In this document: positions 25,972 through 33,936 of the stretch, piece after piece
How the letters are laid out: every line of letters starts with the position of its first letter
Numbering within the stretch: the stretch's first letter is position 1
Source of the DNA: Achromobacter seleniivolatilans
GTDB lineage: Bacteria; Pseudomonadota; Gammaproteobacteria; Burkholderiales; Burkholderiaceae_B
Reading direction: 5' to 3'
Assembly: GCF_030864005.1 (NCBI RefSeq)
Contig: NZ_CP132976.1
Coordinates: forward strand, 6,572,001-6,636,000
DNA length: 64,000 bases
Notes under the pieces: model-generated
What the model was told of the DNA's origin: nothing
The model's input: only the letters and a program-made list of their open reading frames with translations
Database searches by the model: none
Translations under genes and position numbers: made by a program

Positions 25972-27024
25972 CTAGCGCTTGCGGGCGACTTGGCGGTTCC
26001 ACGCGTCAGTGACTTCGGCGCGGCGGCTGTTGATCAAGTTCCAGTCAAACAGACTCAGATTCTTGACCGACCCTTCAGCGCCCCAGGGCAGCTTGCGCGC
26101 CACGTCCTTGGACACTTCGACATCTTTGACGGCAGGTCCCAGATACAGGCGCGTTGCCAGGCATGCGGCAGCGTCTTGCGTGAGCGCGGTGTCTATGAAT
26201 TTCTGGGCTGCGGCCTTGTTGGGCGCGCCCTTGACCAGATGCAGGCGGGCGTCCGTTGCCCATGCGCCTTCCTTGGGTACGGCAAAGCCGATAGGCAGGC
26301 CCTTGTCGATCAAGTCCCACGCTCCCACGTTGAAGTGCGCGCCAATGATGGCCTCGCCGCTTTGGTAGGCATTGCTGGCCGCGCCCGAGCTGTCAAAGAA
26401 TAAGGCGGTGTCCAGCGTGGCGAGCTTGGCATACAAGGGCGTCAGATTGGACGGGTCAATGGCAAATACGCGGGCCAGGAAGAAGATGAACGGCACGCCG
26501 GAGGAGTTCGCGGGCGAGGGCACGGCCACGGCGCCCGCATATTCGGGCTTCCACAAGTCTTTCCAGCTGGTCGGCGCCTGCGGCACTTCCTTGGTGTTGT
26601 AGGTAATGCCCAGCGAGTAATAGCCGGTGCTGACGGCGTAGGCTGCGTCACCATTGCGGTACACGCCCTGATCGATGACGTTTTTCAGGTTGGGAATGGC
26701 GGCCGGTTCCAGCGTGTCCAGCACGCCGGCTTGCGCAGCCAGCTCGCTGATACCGCCGTCCATCCACGCGACGTCGATTGTGGGCGCGCCTTTTTGCTGT
26801 TGCAACTTGGCCAGCGTGGTGGTGGAGGTGCCGACTTCGGGCACCACGGCAACACCCGTGGCCTTGGTGTAGGGCTCGGCGACGCATACACGGAAGGCGT
26901 CGCCCCAGTTGCCGCCATACCAGGCGACGGTGATCTTCTGTTGCTGCGCCAGCGCCTGAGTTGCCATCAGCAGGCCAGCTCCCAGCAAGGCGGCGCGAAC
27001 TGCGCTGCGGGTATGTGTTGCCAT
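25972..27024 (-). CDS. Periplasmic substrate-binding protein, polyamine/opine type (PotD-like)
   Basis: 350 residues from the ATG at 27024, preceded by AAGGGG. Signal peptide MATHTRSAVRAALLGAGL with cleavage near ALAQQ. The mature protein begins KITVAWYGGNWGDAFR, the type II fold of PotD-like extracellular binding proteins (SBP_bac_8 class), and contains NSSGVPFIFF and KAAAQKFID segments. First gene of the operon; the proline-racemase-like enzyme at its end suggests the ligand is a proline- or hydroxyproline-like compound or betaine, which remains an inference. Confidence 0.88.
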   Translation of the reverse strand: MATHTRSAVRAALLGAGLLMATQALAQQQKITVAWYGGNWGDAFRVCVAEPYTKATGVAVVPEVGTSTTTLAKLQQQKGAPTIDVAWMDGGISELAAQAGVLDTLEPAAIPNLKNVIDQGVYRNGDAAYAVSTGYYSLGITYNTKEVPQAPTSWKDLWKPEYAGAVAVPSPANSSGVPFIFFLARVFAIDPSNLTPLYAKLATLDTALFFDSSGAASNAYQSGEAIIGAHFNVGAWDLIDKGLPIGFAVPKEGAWATDARLHLVKGAPNKAAAQKFIDTALTQDAAACLATRLYLGPAVKDVEVSKDVARKLPWGAEGSVKNLSLFDWNLINSRRAEVTDAWNRQVARKR

Positions 27025-27166
27025 GTCGGATTCCCCTTGTAGATTTGTCGGCCCGTCCCGGTAGTCCCCAGATTGAGGCCTCTGGGACGGTGCCACAACT
27101 GCATCTTGGGTGATCCCAGGGAAAACGAGCTTGAAGACGCGGGACATAAACTTGAATAATTGCGTC

Positions 27167-28249
27167 ATGACCTTCGATACGCCCGCCGCTTTTCCGCCGT
27201 CCTCCTATGAAGACGACACGCTTGGCCCACCCCCGGGGAAACCCGCGCTGACCGTCGGTATTGTGCTGCTGGACCAATTCACGCTGGCAGCCTTCGCGGG
27301 TTTGGTCGATGTGTTGCGTCTGGCGGGCGACCACGGCGGGCGCAGCCGTCAGATTCACACAGCCTGGCGGGTCATGAGCTGGGACGGCAAACCGCGTTGC
27401 TCAAGCGCTGGTCTGACGATCGATGTTGCCGACAGCCTGCCCGACGATCCCACTCAATTCGATTACGTGGCCGTTTGCGGCGGAAACGACTACATCACTG
27501 GCCGTATGCCCGAGCCCTTGCGCGACTGGCTGCGGCTGGCAGCGGCGCAGCGGGTGCGCCTGCTCGGCATCTGCACGGGCACCTTTGCCTTGGCGCAGGC
27601 CGATGTGATCGGGCCGCGTACCGTCTGCGTGCATTGGAATGTGCTGGACACGTTTCGCGAGCGCTTCCCGCAGACGAGGGCGGTGGTGGACCGATTGTTT
27701 GTGGATGAAGGCGATCTGATTTCCTGCGCGGGCTCCACGGCCGCGATCGATCTGGCGCTGTATCTGGTTGCCCGGCATTGCGGGCGCGACAAAGCGCAGC
27801 AGGCGATGCGGCACATGATGCTGCAAGGCGTGCGCCCGGGGCGGGTGCCGCAGGCGCATTTCCGCACCGACTTGTCCGGTATTCAGGATCTGCGGGTGCG
27901 CCAGGCCGCGCACTATATCGAGCAGCGGATTGACAACCCGCCGCCGCTGGACGCGATTGCCCGTTATGTCGGAGTGGGGAGGCGGCAGCTTGAACGCGCG
28001 TTTCGTCTGGCCACCGGCATGTCGCCCATGGCTTTTCAGCGTCAATTGCGGCTGGAGTACGGCAGCTGGCTGTTGCTGAATAATCCTTGCAGCATTACGC
28101 AGATTGCCTTGGACTGCGGCTTTGCGGATGGCGCCCATTTCTCGCGCGACTTCCGCGCGCATTTCGGATTATCTCCACGGCAGTATCAACAGGCCAGAGG
28201 CCAGCAGACCGCAGGGCAAGAAGGCGGCGTCGATGTATTACCGGTCTAG
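27167..28249 (+). CDS. GlxA-type AraC-family regulator (DJ-1/PfpI plus HTH)
   Basis: 360 residues from the ATG at 27167; a GTG at 27110 is in frame and neither has a clear ribosome-binding site. The N-terminal DJ-1/PfpI-like domain has TVGIVLLDQFTLAAFAGLVDVLRL and the Cys elbow LLGICTGTFALAQA; the C-terminal AraC domain has DAIARYVGVGRRQLERAFR and ITQIALDCGFADGAHFSRDF with the FGLSPRQYQQ end. GlxA-type regulators often govern quaternary-amine or carnitine catabolism. It diverges from the PotD-like operon and is its likely regulator. Confidence 0.88.
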   Translation: MTFDTPAAFPPSSYEDDTLGPPPGKPALTVGIVLLDQFTLAAFAGLVDVLRLAGDHGGRSRQIHTAWRVMSWDGKPRCSSAGLTIDVADSLPDDPTQFDYVAVCGGNDYITGRMPEPLRDWLRLAAAQRVRLLGICTGTFALAQADVIGPRTVCVHWNVLDTFRERFPQTRAVVDRLFVDEGDLISCAGSTAAIDLALYLVARHCGRDKAQQAMRHMMLQGVRPGRVPQAHFRTDLSGIQDLRVRQAAHYIEQRIDNPPPLDAIARYVGVGRRQLERAFRLATGMSPMAFQRQLRLEYGSWLLLNNPCSITQIALDCGFADGAHFSRDFRAHFGLSPRQYQQARGQQTAGQEGGVDVLPV

Positions 28250-28628
28250 CCTTCTGCCTTGCGCACCGTTTAATCGCGCTGCCTCGTATTAACCCTGATG
28301 GGGGATTCGTCGCGATTTCGGCGTGGGTAAAAAATATTCGGGACAGATAATAAAAAACTGTTGTTGCCCGATTTTTTTATGTAATTCCGTGTCCAAAATA
28401 TTGAGAACGTCAGGTTTTTAGGATTAAATCTTTTCGACTGGATACATTCATCAACAGACACAGATCCAGCACCTGCCGTGGCCTAGGCGGAAACGGACAT
28501 CAGGTAGTGGGTGCATGCGGCGCGGCGTGCACTGCCTTTTTTGGGACGCGCCAAATAGTACTGATTCAAATAGTTCGCTTGCCGATCGAAGTCAGCACAC
28601 CCGTCCCATCCCTGGCAGGAGACGCCAC
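28250..28628. other. Gene-free interval between the AraC-type regulator and the chemoreceptor
   Basis: About 380 bases, notably AT-richer than the surroundings at 28320-28450. A weak imperfect stem (CGGGACA at 28339 with TGTTGCCCG ending 28370) followed by a T7 run may end the regulator transcript. I find no convincing gene; the chemoreceptor promoter must lie here but no sigma-28 box was recognised. Confidence 0.4.
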
Positions 28629-30113
28629 ATGCAATGGATCACCCTGAACCGCCTTTTCCGTGCAGAGCGCGGAATGCAGAAAGCGGACCTGTATGGCCAG
28701 ATTGCGGCCATCCATAAAGCCCAAGCTGTGATCGAATTTGATCTTGAAGGCCATGTGCTAATGGCCAATCAGAATTTCCTGGACACCATGGGTTATTCCC
28801 TGGAAGAGGTCCAGGGGCAGCACCACTGCATGTTTATCAATCCTGAAGAGCGTGAATCCGAGACCTACGCTGCCTTTTGGCGCAAGCTGGGCCAGGGCGC
28901 GCATGATGCCGGGCGTTACCGCCGGGTCCGCAAAGATGGCACCGATGTCTGGCTGCAGGCTTCGTACAACCCGATCTTCGACAAGCGCGGGCGGCTGGTC
29001 AAAGTGGTCAAGTACGCCACTGACATTACAGAACAGCAGCAGCGCCAGGCGGACTTGGAGGGGCAGTTGTCGGCTATTTCCAAAGTGCAGGCGATTATCG
29101 AGTTCGAGCTGGACGGCACCATCATTCGCGCCAATGACCTGTTCTTGAATGCGGTGGGATACCACGCCAGTGAGGTCGTGGGCCAGCATCACAGTATGTT
29201 TGTCAGGCCGGAGGAGGCGCGGGGGGCGGCGTATAAAGAGTTCTGGCGAAAGTTGCGCAGCGGTGAATATGACACGGGTCAGTATCTGCGCATCGGCAAG
29301 GGGGGCAGGCAGGTGTGGATTGACGCCAGCTATAACCCCATCTTCGACGCTGAGGGCCGGCCATTCAAAGTCGTTAAATATGCCACGGACATCACCAAGC
29401 GCTTCATGGCTGCGCAGACGCTACGGGTGGCGGTGCAGGGGCTGACGGAAAATGCCGAACGCGCAGGCCAGGCAAACACCTTGGCGCTAGACGCCAGCAA
29501 GACCGCGGAGCAGGGCGGCAAGACGGTGCAGGGCGTGGTGAAGACCATGGCCGCCATCACAGAGAGTTCGCGGCGCATATCCGACATCATCGGCGTCATG
29601 GATAACATCGCCTTTCAGACCAACATTCTGGCGCTTAACGCTGCCGTGGAAGCGGCGCGCGCGGGCACGCATGGCAAAGGTTTTGCGGTGGTTGCAGCCG
29701 AAGTCCGCAGTTTGGCGCAAAGCAGCGCGTCAGCCGCCAAAGAAATCAAAGGTCTGATCACCATGTCGGTGGAGCAGATTGAGAGCGGGGCGGTGCAGGT
29801 TCAATCGGCGGGCGTGACCATGGAGGACATCGTCGCCTCATCGCGCCGCGTGACGGAAATCATGGCGGAAGTCGTGGACGTTTCGCTGGTGCAATCGGCC
29901 AAGTTGGGCGACGTCACCGAAGACATCACCCAGATGACTGCCGAGGCGGCGCAGACCCTGCGCGCGACCCAGGAAGCCTCTGATGCGCAGGCCGCGCGGC
30001 TGAATCACCGGCACGCCAGCGTCGTCATGCCAGTGGCAGCGACGGTCCGGGCCAGGCCGGCGGCGAATACTCCGCTGCCGCCCAAGCCCGTGCTGGAGTA
30101 CGTGCGGTACTGA
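28629..30113 (+). CDS. Soluble methyl-accepting chemotaxis protein with two PAS domains
   Basis: 494 residues from the ATG at 28629, preceded by AGGAG. No membrane segment or HAMP domain. Two tandem PAS/PAC units (about 25-135 and 147-257) are near-duplicates, each ending in [10 protein letters not shown]. The C-terminal signalling domain holds the conserved hairpin tip [24 protein letters not shown] as [18 protein letters not shown] and [14 protein letters not shown]. It resembles Aer/PAS-MCP cytoplasmic energy or redox sensors that feed CheA. No chemotaxis genes are nearby and no obvious CheR-binding pentapeptide ends the protein (it ends LEYVRY). Confidence 0.92.
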   Translation: MQWITLNRLFRAERGMQKADLYGQIAAIHKAQAVIEFDLEGHVLMANQNFLDTMGYSLEEVQGQHHCMFINPEERESETYAAFWRKLGQGAHDAGRYRRVRKDGTDVWLQASYNPIFDKRGRLVKVVKYATDITEQQQRQADLEGQLSAISKVQAIIEFELDGTIIRANDLFLNAVGYHASEVVGQHHSMFVRPEEARGAAYKEFWRKLRSGEYDTGQYLRIGKGGRQVWIDASYNPIFDAEGRPFKVVKYATDITKRFMAAQTLRVAVQGLTENAERAGQANTLALDASKTAEQGGKTVQGVVKTMAAITESSRRISDIIGVMDNIAFQTNILALNAAVEAARAGTHGKGFAVVAAEVRSLAQSSASAAKEIKGLITMSVEQIESGAVQVQSAGVTMEDIVASSRRVTEIMAEVVDVSLVQSAKLGDVTEDITQMTAEAAQTLRATQEASDAQAARLNHRHASVVMPVAATVRARPAANTPLPPKPVLEYVRY

Positions 30114-30174
30114 TAGCCGGGCGGGCGCCGATCCGCACGAGTGCGCTATAAAGACGGTATTGTCTGAACCCCAA

Positions 30175-30204
30175 GGCCTGGGCCGGAAGCTTCCTGCCCA
30201 GGCC
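30175..30204. terminator. Hairpin downstream of the chemoreceptor gene
   Basis: GGCCTGGGC pairs with GCCCAGGCC; the 12-base interior contains a further GGAAGCTTCC palindrome that can extend the stem. Only a short T-rich stretch follows, so termination is plausible but not certain. Confidence 0.5.
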
Positions 30205-30226
30205 GCGTTATTTGCGGCACCCGTCC

Positions 30227-30451
30227 ATGACCGAATCTGAAGCGCTGACTCTCGCCTCACACCGCCACTACAAAGGTGGTCTGTACCGCTATGTGGGCAC
30301 GGCCCGTCATTCTGAAACCGAAGAATCGATGGTGGTCTATGAACACCTGTGGCCTCATCCGCGTGGCCTCTGGGTCCGCCCGGCTGAATTGTTCTTTGGC
30401 CAGCTCGCCGACGGCTCCCCCCGTTTCGCGCCGTTGCACCCGGCAGAGTAA
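30227..30451 (+). CDS. DUF1653 small protein
   Basis: 74 residues from the ATG at 30227 (an in-frame start 15 bases upstream is also possible; neither has a clear ribosome-binding site). HRHYKGGLYRYVGTARHSETEE and MVVYEHLWPHPRGLWVRPAELFF fit the DUF1653 family, small beta-rich cytoplasmic proteins of unknown function. It precedes the exonuclease gene by 3 bases and probably shares its transcript. Confidence 0.8.
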   Translation: MTESEALTLASHRHYKGGLYRYVGTARHSETEESMVVYEHLWPHPRGLWVRPAELFFGQLADGSPRFAPLHPAE

Positions 30452-30454
30452 GAC

Positions 30455-31075
30455 GTGACGTTCTACAACCGGCGGCCGCGCACGGGCGGCGCAACAGCTA
30501 CACGTACTGTAGCCAACCGGACGCAGGCCTCGGCGGCGCTGGTCTCCGCGCTGGAGGCCTTGCGCGGCCCGTTTATCGTGGCCGACTTGGAAACAACAGG
30601 CTTGTCGACCGCCACGTGCGAGATTCTGGAATTTGCGGCGGTCAGGGTTGAACCCTCGGGCACGCTCACGCGTGAATACACGCAAGTGGTGCGTACGCGC
30701 TCCCCTGTGCCATCCTTCATTACCCGGCTGACCGGCATTACGCAGGCCGAGATCGACCGTCATGGCGTGCCCGTCGTGCAGGCGTTCTCATCTTTTCTGG
30801 AATTTGTTGAAGATCTGCCCGTGTTTTTCCACAATGCGTCTTTTGACCGGCGCTTTTTGGGGGCGACGGCAGATCAAACCGGGATGCCGTTTGCCAATGC
30901 CACTCATTGCACGTTGGCATTGGCGCGCCGGGCGTGGCCAGAGCTGCCCTCACACAAACTCGACATCCTGGCGCGTCATGTGGGCGCGTCCAATCCCACC
31001 CACCGAGCGCTGGCCGATGTGCGGACCACCGTGGCCGTTGCACTGGCGGCTGGTTCGCGTCTGGCTGCCGAATAA
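30455..31075 (+). CDS. DEDDh 3'-5' exonuclease (DnaQ/epsilon-like)
   Basis: 206 residues starting at a GTG (30455). The exonuclease core shows ExoI VADLETTG near residue 43, ExoII FHNASFDRRFL near 122 and ExoIII HRALADVRTT near 188, giving the DEDDh set (D, E, D, H, D). It has no BRCT or polymerase-binding region, so it is a stand-alone DnaQ-like nuclease rather than the replicative epsilon subunit. It lies between DUF1653 and a MazG-like gene in a small operon. Confidence 0.88.
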   Translation: MTFYNRRPRTGGATATRTVANRTQASAALVSALEALRGPFIVADLETTGLSTATCEILEFAAVRVEPSGTLTREYTQVVRTRSPVPSFITRLTGITQAEIDRHGVPVVQAFSSFLEFVEDLPVFFHNASFDRRFLGATADQTGMPFANATHCTLALARRAWPELPSHKLDILARHVGASNPTHRALADVRTTVAVALAAGSRLAAE

Positions 31076-31101
31076 CGCGGGGCTGTTTTCTGGAAGCTGA
31101 C

Positions 31102-31455
31102 ATGTCCGACCTGGAACAGATCAAGATCGCGGTGCGGAATTTCACCGCAGAACGGGCGTGGCAGCCGTTTCATTCGCCGAAGAATCTGGCAATGGCGCTG
31201 GCAGGAGAGACCGGCGAACTGGTGTCGCTGTTTCAGTGGCTGACCGAAGCGCAATCGCGCAGCCTGACGCCCGAACAGTTGGCGGATGCCGCGGACGAGA
31301 TCGCCGATGTGCAGATGTATCTGGTGGCGTTGGCGGACCAATTGGGCATCGGCATTGCCGACGCCGTCGCCAACAAGATGGTCAAGAATGCCCAGAAATA
31401 TCCGGCGGATCAGTTTCGCGGTAGTGCACGCAAATACAACGACCCGCCGGCCTAG
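31102..31455 (+). CDS. MazG-like nucleotide pyrophosphohydrolase
   Basis: 117 residues from the ATG at 31102. It has the all-alpha NTP-PPase pattern: WQPFHSPKNLAMALAGETGELVSLFQW with the metal-binding ExxE, and LADAADEIADVQMYL with the second ExxD. Cleaves nucleoside triphosphates to monophosphates and pyrophosphate, usually as a house-cleaning enzyme for non-canonical dNTPs. Twenty-six bases after the exonuclease gene. Confidence 0.87.
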   Translation: MSDLEQIKIAVRNFTAERAWQPFHSPKNLAMALAGETGELVSLFQWLTEAQSRSLTPEQLADAADEIADVQMYLVALADQLGIGIADAVANKMVKNAQKYPADQFRGSARKYNDPPA

Positions 31456-31464
31456 CGTTACGTC

Positions 31465-31755
31465 TCAGATGATTTTCTGTTCGTGATGGACCTGTGGCGG
31501 CTCGACGAAAAAGCCCGCCACGAGCTTGCGCCACTCCTGGAAATCAGGGGATTCACGGAAATCCACCATATGGTTTTCCACGGTTTCCCAGTCAACAACC
31601 AGCGTGTAGCGCTGCGGCTGCTCAATGCTGCGGTACAGCTCCATTCCATGGCAACCACGAGCCCGCAAAAACAACGGCTTGGCCTGCGCGACGCCTGCCT
31701 CGAACAGCGCTTCTTGCCCTTCGCGGACATGAATGCTGGCAATTTCCTGGATCAT
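31465..31755 (-). CDS. Antibiotic biosynthesis monooxygenase (ABM)-domain protein
   Basis: 96 residues forming one ferredoxin-like ABM domain: IQEIASIHVREGQEALFEAG, CHGMELYRSIEQPQRYTLVVDWE, and HMVDFRESPDFQEWRKLV. Such small dimeric proteins act as cofactor-free monooxygenases, haem-degrading enzymes or stress proteins; the substrate is unknown. It converges on the MazG-like gene with a 9-base gap. Confidence 0.82.
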   Translation of the reverse strand: MIQEIASIHVREGQEALFEAGVAQAKPLFLRARGCHGMELYRSIEQPQRYTLVVDWETVENHMVDFRESPDFQEWRKLVAGFFVEPPQVHHEQKII

Positions 31756-31839
31756 GACTGGGTCTCCAAATAAATGGGGTCGGGTAGGGGCCTACCGGCC
31801 GGAGTAGTATGGCTGAAAATTCTAATTTCAGCCCGTCCG

Positions 31840-32247
31840 ATGAATCCCCGAGCCGTCACACTGACTCGTCTGCTAGCCGTTCGCCTGCTTTGGTACGTGG
31901 GCGTTGGCGCAATTGCCCTATTGGCCCTGGTCTTGCACACGCAATTCAGCGTTGTGGTGCTGCTGTCCGCCATTGCCATCTACATTCCCTTGTCGATGCT
32001 TTGCTTGCCGCTGATGGCGTGGTTGTGCTGGAGCCGAAGCGCGGGTTCGCCCGTCAAGGGACTGCCGCCCGCTTGGCCAGCCTGGCTTGCCGGCATACTG
32101 GGCATTGCCTTGATGGCCAGCTATCACGTCCTGGCCGATCTGGATTTGGCGGAATGCGGCTTCTTGTTGCTGCTGGTGGCCGGCGATGTGATGTTGGCCA
32201 GGCGCGAATCTGCACAACTCCTCGCTAGCATCTTGGTCCGTCGCTGA
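31840..32247 (+). CDS. Small integral membrane protein, unknown
   Basis: 135 residues from the ATG at 31840, with four likely membrane segments (about 12-34, 36-60, 77-97 and 103-122) and short loops. No family recognised. The start is not supported by a strong ribosome-binding site; an upstream in-frame extension of 22 codons is open. Confidence 0.5.
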   Translation: MNPRAVTLTRLLAVRLLWYVGVGAIALLALVLHTQFSVVVLLSAIAIYIPLSMLCLPLMAWLCWSRSAGSPVKGLPPAWPAWLAGILGIALMASYHVLADLDLAECGFLLLLVAGDVMLARRESAQLLASILVRR

Positions 32248-32680
32248 TTGCGCGCACAACCCTTCGCGATGGGCCTTTAGGCGCAGGCAATCCAACGTAA
32301 AGCCCAAAGGTTATCGGCTCCACGTCCAACGACGTGAGGGGTAGCCAAGTTGCGCGAACCCGACGCGTATCAGCCCATCCATACAGCCGAGACTGGCCCG
32401 GGGGGGGCGTCCATTTCATGCTTTTTCCATCGGCCATACGCATGGCCGGATGCCAAATACTCGTCTATTTGTCCTCATGTTTTACAGGTCGGTCTCATGC
32501 ACAAAGTTGCGGTCGCCCGTAAGGCCGATATCGACATGCTTAGGACGGCGCAATCATTCCGTACCACTACTTAAGTCCCACACCTGACTTCTCAGTCAGC
32601 GCAAGGAATGGAATGCAGCGGTCCGTGCCGGTCGGCCACCGGTACCTGTGAATCCGCTTCGCGGATCAGGAGGAGCTCAA
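32248..32680. other. Gene-free interval before the secreted Ser/Gly-rich gene pair
   Basis: About 430 bases. Short open frames here (for example 32350-32574) have no ribosome-binding site or family resemblance, so I call none. The last 30 bases carry a hairpin directly before the next gene; the rest presumably holds its promoter. Confidence 0.4.
32652..32666 (+). promoter_or_regulatory. Hairpin next to the ribosome-binding site of the secreted-protein gene
   Basis: ATCCGC-TTC-GCGGAT, a 6-bp perfect stem, lies three bases before the AGGAGGAG site of the gene starting at 32681. It may influence translation start or mRNA stability. Confidence 0.35.
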
Positions 32681-33157
32681 ATGAAAAAGCTCGCAATAGT
32701 CGCAGCCATGTCATTGTTCGCAGCAACGGCCTATGCATCGGGCCCGAGCGTGCCGACCGTGTCGCTCACGGGTCACGCCGGCACGATCAATGGCACGGCG
32801 ACATCAATTTCCACGGGCAGCTCTGTGGTGGCGACCCAGATCAACGGTTACGGGTCTTCCACCCAGACATCGTTTGGCGAAACGGGCGGGGTCGCGCAGG
32901 TCAGCGGGAGCTTCAACCGCGACGGCACTCAGGTCACGACCAGCACGCGGCAATATGCCACTAGCGAGTCGTACGGCCACGTAACGGGCAATGCGCCCAT
33001 CATGGTCGGCGACAGCATTGCCAACGGCGGCGCATCGTTCGGCAAAACGGACACGACAGCCTCTGCGACGGGGACGTTCGTGGCTGGAAACATTGGCGCA
33101 TTCGGCTCGATCAGCGGTGTGGGCTCTGTGGGCCACATCGGCGGCTTCAATCACTGA
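32681..33157 (+). CDS. Exported Ser/Thr/Gly-rich protein of unknown function
   Basis: 158 residues with a clear signal peptide (MKKLAIVAAMSLFAATAYASG) and a strong AGGAGGAG site. The mature protein is extremely rich in Ser, Thr, Gly and small residues with recurring short beta-strand-like units such as GTINGTATSISTGSSVVATQ and TTASATGTFVAGN; it lacks Cys and has only one Lys after the signal. This composition suggests an extended beta structure, possibly fibre- or amyloid-like. Followed after 44 bases by another exported protein gene, separated by a UUCG hairpin. Confidence 0.75.
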   Translation: MKKLAIVAAMSLFAATAYASGPSVPTVSLTGHAGTINGTATSISTGSSVVATQINGYGSSTQTSFGETGGVAQVSGSFNRDGTQVTTSTRQYATSESYGHVTGNAPIMVGDSIANGGASFGKTDTTASATGTFVAGNIGAFGSISGVGSVGHIGGFNH

Positions 33158-33166
33158 GCCAGTTAT

Positions 33167-33188
33167 CCGGACGGCTTCGGCCGTCCGG
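33167..33188 (+). promoter_or_regulatory. UUCG-capped hairpin between the two secreted-protein genes
   Basis: A perfect 9-bp stem CCGGACGGC/GCCGTCCGG closed by the very stable TTCG tetraloop, ending about 6 bases before the GAGGGG ribosome-binding site of the next gene. No T-run follows, so it more likely tunes processing or relative expression than terminates. Confidence 0.55.
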
Positions 33189-33201
33189 GCGAGGGGACAC
33201 C

Positions 33202-33900
33202 ATGAAGACCATTCTGCTTGCTATTTCCCTGTCGATGGCAGCCTTCTCGGCTACCGCGCAAACCAGTAATTCCAGCTCTTCGACAACGTCATCGTCCGGG
33301 TCCACCAATGCGGGCAACAACCAGGGCATTACGCTGAATTCCAACAATAGCGGTTCCAGCACCGTGCGCACAGTGCCCCCGGTGGGCGGCCAAAGTTTCT
33401 ATGGATCGTTCTCGTCGGACAGCTGCATGGTGTCCGCTGGCGGAGGCGGTTCCGTGGTGGGCTTCGGCATGAATATCGCGATTCCGATCGAAGATCAGAA
33501 GTGCAGCTTGCGCCGAAACTTTGAGCGCACCATGCAAGCCGCAGCGTCGACCAAAGACGCTGACCGTTCGCGTCGTCTGGAAACTGCGGCGATCGACATA
33601 CTCTGCCAAACCGACGACCGCACCAAGGCCGCGCTGGTTGCGCAAGGACTGTGTACCAACCCCGCCTTGACGACAGCGGATCATCGTTTTGACACCACGG
33701 CGGTAGCTCAAGCCGCACCCACATCGACGGCCGGCAGCGCACCGGCGCCGCTTGTCATGCAGTCCCAGGCTCCAGCCTCGGCGCCCCTCGTGCAGGCGTA
33801 TCCGGTACAGGCCGCGCAGACCGCGGCCTTGACCTCGCCGCCGTTGCGCAACCCGCGGCTTGACCGGCAGAAATTCGCTGACCTGTACTCGCCGGGTTAA
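33202..33900 (+). CDS. Exported Ser/Asn-rich protein of unknown function
   Basis: 232 residues. Signal peptide MKTILLAISLSMAAFSATAQ, then a low-complexity Ser/Thr/Asn/Gly segment (about 20-56), a central segment with four Cys (DSCMVSAGGGGSVVGFGMN, QKCSLRRNFERTM, DILCQTDD, AQGLCTNP) and a Pro/Ala/Gln-rich tail ending in DRQKFADLYSPG. I do not recognise a family. It forms an operon with the upstream Ser/Thr/Gly-rich exported protein, so the two may assemble together on the outside of the cell. Confidence 0.75.
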   Translation: MKTILLAISLSMAAFSATAQTSNSSSSTTSSSGSTNAGNNQGITLNSNNSGSSTVRTVPPVGGQSFYGSFSSDSCMVSAGGGGSVVGFGMNIAIPIEDQKCSLRRNFERTMQAAASTKDADRSRRLETAAIDILCQTDDRTKAALVAQGLCTNPALTTADHRFDTTAVAQAAPTSTAGSAPAPLVMQSQAPASAPLVQAYPVQAAQTAALTSPPLRNPRLDRQKFADLYSPG

Positions 33901-33936
33901 GGCTGGATCATGGCCGGCAATGAGGGGATGCAGCGC

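Noticed and set aside
32350..32574. 74-codon open frame in the gap before the secreted pair
   Set aside because: No ribosome-binding site, no family resemblance, and overlaps the likely promoter region.
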